Positions 12,835 to 14,430 of a stretch of 14,430 nt of DNA are shown here, piece by piece. A program made the position numbers and the translations under genes. The notes under the pieces were generated by a model. The model was given only the letters and a program-made list of their open reading frames with translations, was not told the origin of the DNA and searched no databases. Position 1 is the first letter of the stretch, and each line of letters begins with the position of its first letter. The DNA lies in assembly GCA_937883885.1 (NCBI GenBank), contig CAKZXL010000118.1:1-14430 (forward strand), given 5' to 3'. This DNA is from an uncultured Aquincola sp. (GTDB taxonomy: Bacteria > Pseudomonadota > Gammaproteobacteria > Burkholderiales > Burkholderiaceae).

Positions 12835-13491
12835 ATGGTGCTTACACTAACGAATACCGACGCATCCACCGGTTACGAGGGCGACGGAATGCTTCAGCTT
12901 GCAGCGGCAATCGCCTTAATAGAGAAATCTTGCCTCATGACATTTTCAAGGGAGCACAACAGATTTGTCCCGTCGGATGAACTCGATTTTGAACTGCGGG
13001 CAAGAGAACAGCATCCCAAGTTCGGCCGAGTGATGCTTTGGATATTGTTTTCTACCGGCGCGGAGTATCTGCTAAAAGCGTCATTCCTGTTGTCTGGCGT
13101 CTGGACTCCGAACATTAAGCAGAAGAAAGTTATTCCGCAAGCCAGCATTCCGTGGACCGCTGAATGGCTGACGCAAGTCGATAGTCTTCCCGAGGAAAAC
13201 GTGAGGGACTTTGCTACCCTTGGTCGGATGATTCAACTTCTTGAGGTGCTGTTTAATCATTACTGTGCTGACGATGATCAAAAACGGCTAGTGAAATACG
13301 CCTACAAACTTCTCGCCGAAGCCATACGAAATCGCGATGCGCACGCATACGTTCAAAATGTGCGCCAAAGTCACTTTCACGTTGCGGGCAAAATTTGCCC
13401 TGCGTTTAACATCCTTCTGTCTTGGGTCAATGGTGTTGATATCGAGCAAGCACTATCGAGGGTAGAGCCCACCCAAGCCCCAACGCCTTGA
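12835..13491 (+). CDS. Unrecognised helical protein with HEPN-type RX4H motif (218 aa)
   Basis: I cannot name this family. The start at 12835 has AAGGA 7 nt upstream; ATGs at 12820 and 12700 lack a good ribosome binding site, and the latter lies in the dead IS5 gene. The sequence looks mostly alpha-helical (MLQLAAAIALIEKSCLMTFS; FGRVMLWILFSTGAEYLLKA; RMIQLLEVLFNHY). At R165-N166-R167-D168-A169-H170 it has R-N-x3-H, the RX4-6H signature with a polar residue after Arg that marks catalytic HEPN ribonucleases found in toxins and phage-defence proteins. It lies at the end of a long helix (LVKYAYKLLAEAIRNRDAH), as in HEPN folds. The gene is visibly more A/T-rich than the left part of the window, consistent with transfer, and has no antitoxin-like partner beside it. 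HEPN assignment is inference from one motif plus helical context. Confidence 0.6.
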   Translation: MVLTLTNTDASTGYEGDGMLQLAAAIALIEKSCLMTFSREHNRFVPSDELDFELRAREQHPKFGRVMLWILFSTGAEYLLKASFLLSGVWTPNIKQKKVIPQASIPWTAEWLTQVDSLPEENVRDFATLGRMIQLLEVLFNHYCADDDQKRLVKYAYKLLAEAIRNRDAHAYVQNVRQSHFHVAGKICPAFNILLSWVNGVDIEQALSRVEPTQAPTP

Positions 13492-13980
13492 AAACTGTAT
13501 AGAGACGAGGGCACGAGATGCAGCATTTTGGCTAGAACGGCTCGCCCTGGAAAGCGCTCGGCCGGCATTGCGCCAGGGCATGCGAGCTTCATCCAAGCGG
13601 TCGTGCGATGCCCAGCGGCGTACACTTAGACCTTGTGCTGAGGAACGGTGCTTTCCGGCCGGAGCCGCACCGATTGGTCGAACGTAGACATCGCACGGTT
13701 TTGACCTCACGAGCAACCACAGCGACGAACGCAGAAACGATCGTGGCGGACTGTCGACCGTCCCAACGTCGACAAGGATCGAGGCGACCTTTCCCCCAAT
13801 ACATGAGACGTCGATGTCGGATCCTCCGTCGCGTCCGCCAATCTCACTTGCCTATTGAGCCATGGCCCTCAAACGATTCCCTGAGGGCTCGCTCTAGATC
13901 TGGCCGTTCAACCTTTGCACGGCTTGGGCCTTGCGTTGACGATCGCCTCGAACTAACCCGGGGGTAAATTTTCAGTATCG
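13492..13980. other. No supported gene
   Basis: Open frames on both strands here give Arg/Ser/Cys-rich translations without family resemblance or ribosome binding sites. A short inverted repeat, GCCCTCA (13865-13871) with TGAGGGC (13882-13888), is the only structure noted; no T-run follows it. The stretch is probably residue of older insertions. Confidence 0.4.
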
Positions 13981-14197
13981 TCAACAGGCATAGGAAATCC
14001 AGTCCACGTCAGCGGCCGTTAGGGGGCTGATCTCGTCCCAGCTCCCGCCCTTGGACCTCAGTCCATCACCCATCCACCTCTTCGCATTCTTAACCCTTGC
14101 GCGGAGCTCCTCGCTCAGTCTTATTCGGTGTCGTCAGTCCAAGATTGGCCTGCGACGCCACCTGCATCACCGCGGCTGAAAGGTCAGCTCCGGCCAT
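13981..14197 (-). pseudogene. Possible small gene broken by one frameshift (about 72 codons), doubtful
   Basis: On the minus strand, MAGADLSAAVMQVASQANLG and TTPNK run from an ATG at 14197. After a one-base shift near 14120 a protein-like stretch continues, LSEELRARVKNAKRWMGDG, LRSKGGSWDEISPLTAADVD and WISYAC, to a TGA at 13981. The total of 217 nt equals 72 codons plus one base, as a single insertion would give. I do not recognise the protein; the case rests on its natural composition only. Confidence 0.25.
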
Positions 14198-14248
14198 GTC
14201 CTCGTAACGCGCTGGAATGCATGCCCTCAATCTGAACCGCCCCGTGTT

Positions 14249-14430
14249 TGAACTGACCCCCAGAAGTTGGACACAGTTCAAGAGGTCCCATGGGGAAGTA
14301 CGAAACAAGGATCAAGCTCAAGGTCGTCGAGAGCTTTCTGGCTGGGGACGGCGGTGCGAAGCTGCTCGCCCGGCGGTGGTCAGTGCCGGAGGAGAAGGTA
14401 CATAGCTGGGTCAGCCATTACCGGCTACAC
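14249..14430 (+). mobile_element. IS3-family insertion sequence, left end (continues past window)
   Basis: TGAACTGACCCCCAGAAGTTGGA from 14249 resembles the terminal inverted repeat of IS3-family elements (TG at the tip, then a GAACTG-CCCC-AAGTTGGA-like pattern). It lies 41 bp before the OrfA start, the usual layout. The right end is outside the window. Confidence 0.75.
14290..14430 (+). CDS. IS3-family transposase OrfA, N-terminal 47 residues
   Basis: MGKYETRIKLKVVESFLAGD opens the gene, followed by GGAKLLARRWSVPEEKVHSW and VSHYRLH. This is the N-terminal helix-turn-helix of IS3-type (IS150-like) OrfA, which binds the IS ends; the catalytic OrfB is normally made by a -1 frameshift and would lie beyond the window. 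The start has AGAGG 5 nt upstream. No lesion is seen in the visible part, so the element could be intact. Confidence 0.88.
   Translation, partial: MGKYETRIKLKVVESFLAGDGGAKLLARRWSVPEEKVHSWVSHYRLH

Noticed and set aside
9872..14248. Right end of the Tn7-like transposon (reverse complement of sequences near 4022-4160)
   Set aside because: I looked for CGACA/CTACA-type tips and inverted copies of the left-side A/T-rich motifs and found no convincing match by eye; the end may be outside the window or lost.
1..14430. CRISPR array or Cas genes that would make this a CRISPR-guided transposon
   Set aside because: No regularly spaced direct repeats and no Cas-like protein were seen; targeting here appears to be TniQ-based only.

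Overview
The window reads as an accessory, transposon-rich region of a GC-rich beta-/gammaproteobacterium, most likely in the order Burkholderiales. This is an inference from three things: a PEP-CTERM exported protein, the high G/C in codon third positions of the flanking genes, and the IS630/IS5/IS3 element types. No ribosomal RNA, tRNA or CRISPR array was seen.

Layout. (1) 1-819 is the 3' part of a PAPS-reductase-like gene that enters from the left edge. (2) 1297-1908 is a secreted PEP-CTERM protein gene broken inside its sorting motif by a complete IS630-family element (1894-3071, TA duplication on both sides). (3) 3163-4021 holds two divergent phage-type DNA-binding genes, an XRE/cI-like repressor and a BcepMu gp16-like protein, with an inverted-repeat candidate operator between them. 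(4) 4285-9871 is a tightly packed five-gene transposition operon: a TnsA-like endonuclease, a TnsB/TniA DDE transposase, a TnsC/TniB ATPase, and two consecutive TniQ-family target selectors. The order matches the tniC-A-B-D-E module of the AbaR/Tn6022-type branch of Tn7-like transposons. (5) 10043-11987, minus strand, holds a lipoprotein gene and a secreted cysteine-containing protein gene, apparently one operon of unknown function. (6) 12055-12720 is a decayed IS5-family transposase. (7) 12835-13491 is an unrecognised protein with an RX4H motif typical of HEPN ribonucleases. (8) 13492-14248 has no convincing intact gene. (9) 14249 to the end is the left end of an IS3-family element with the start of its OrfA.

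How it fits together. The five transposition genes overlap or nearly touch (47 bp, 3 bp gap, 26 bp, 4 bp), so they are probably co-transcribed and translationally coupled. By family knowledge TnsA and TnsB cut and join the transposon ends, TnsC is the ATP-dependent adaptor, and TniQ proteins choose the target. Genes to the right (lipoprotein pair, HEPN-like protein) could be cargo, but I could not identify either transposon end, so membership is inference. The left boundary may lie just after 4021, where a well-initiated reading frame dies after three codons next to a palindrome.

The most interesting items are the twin-TniQ Tn7-like module, its Asp-to-Asn change in the TnsC Walker B motif, the repressor/gp16 pair beside it, the unknown lipoprotein/secreted pair, and the HEPN-like candidate.
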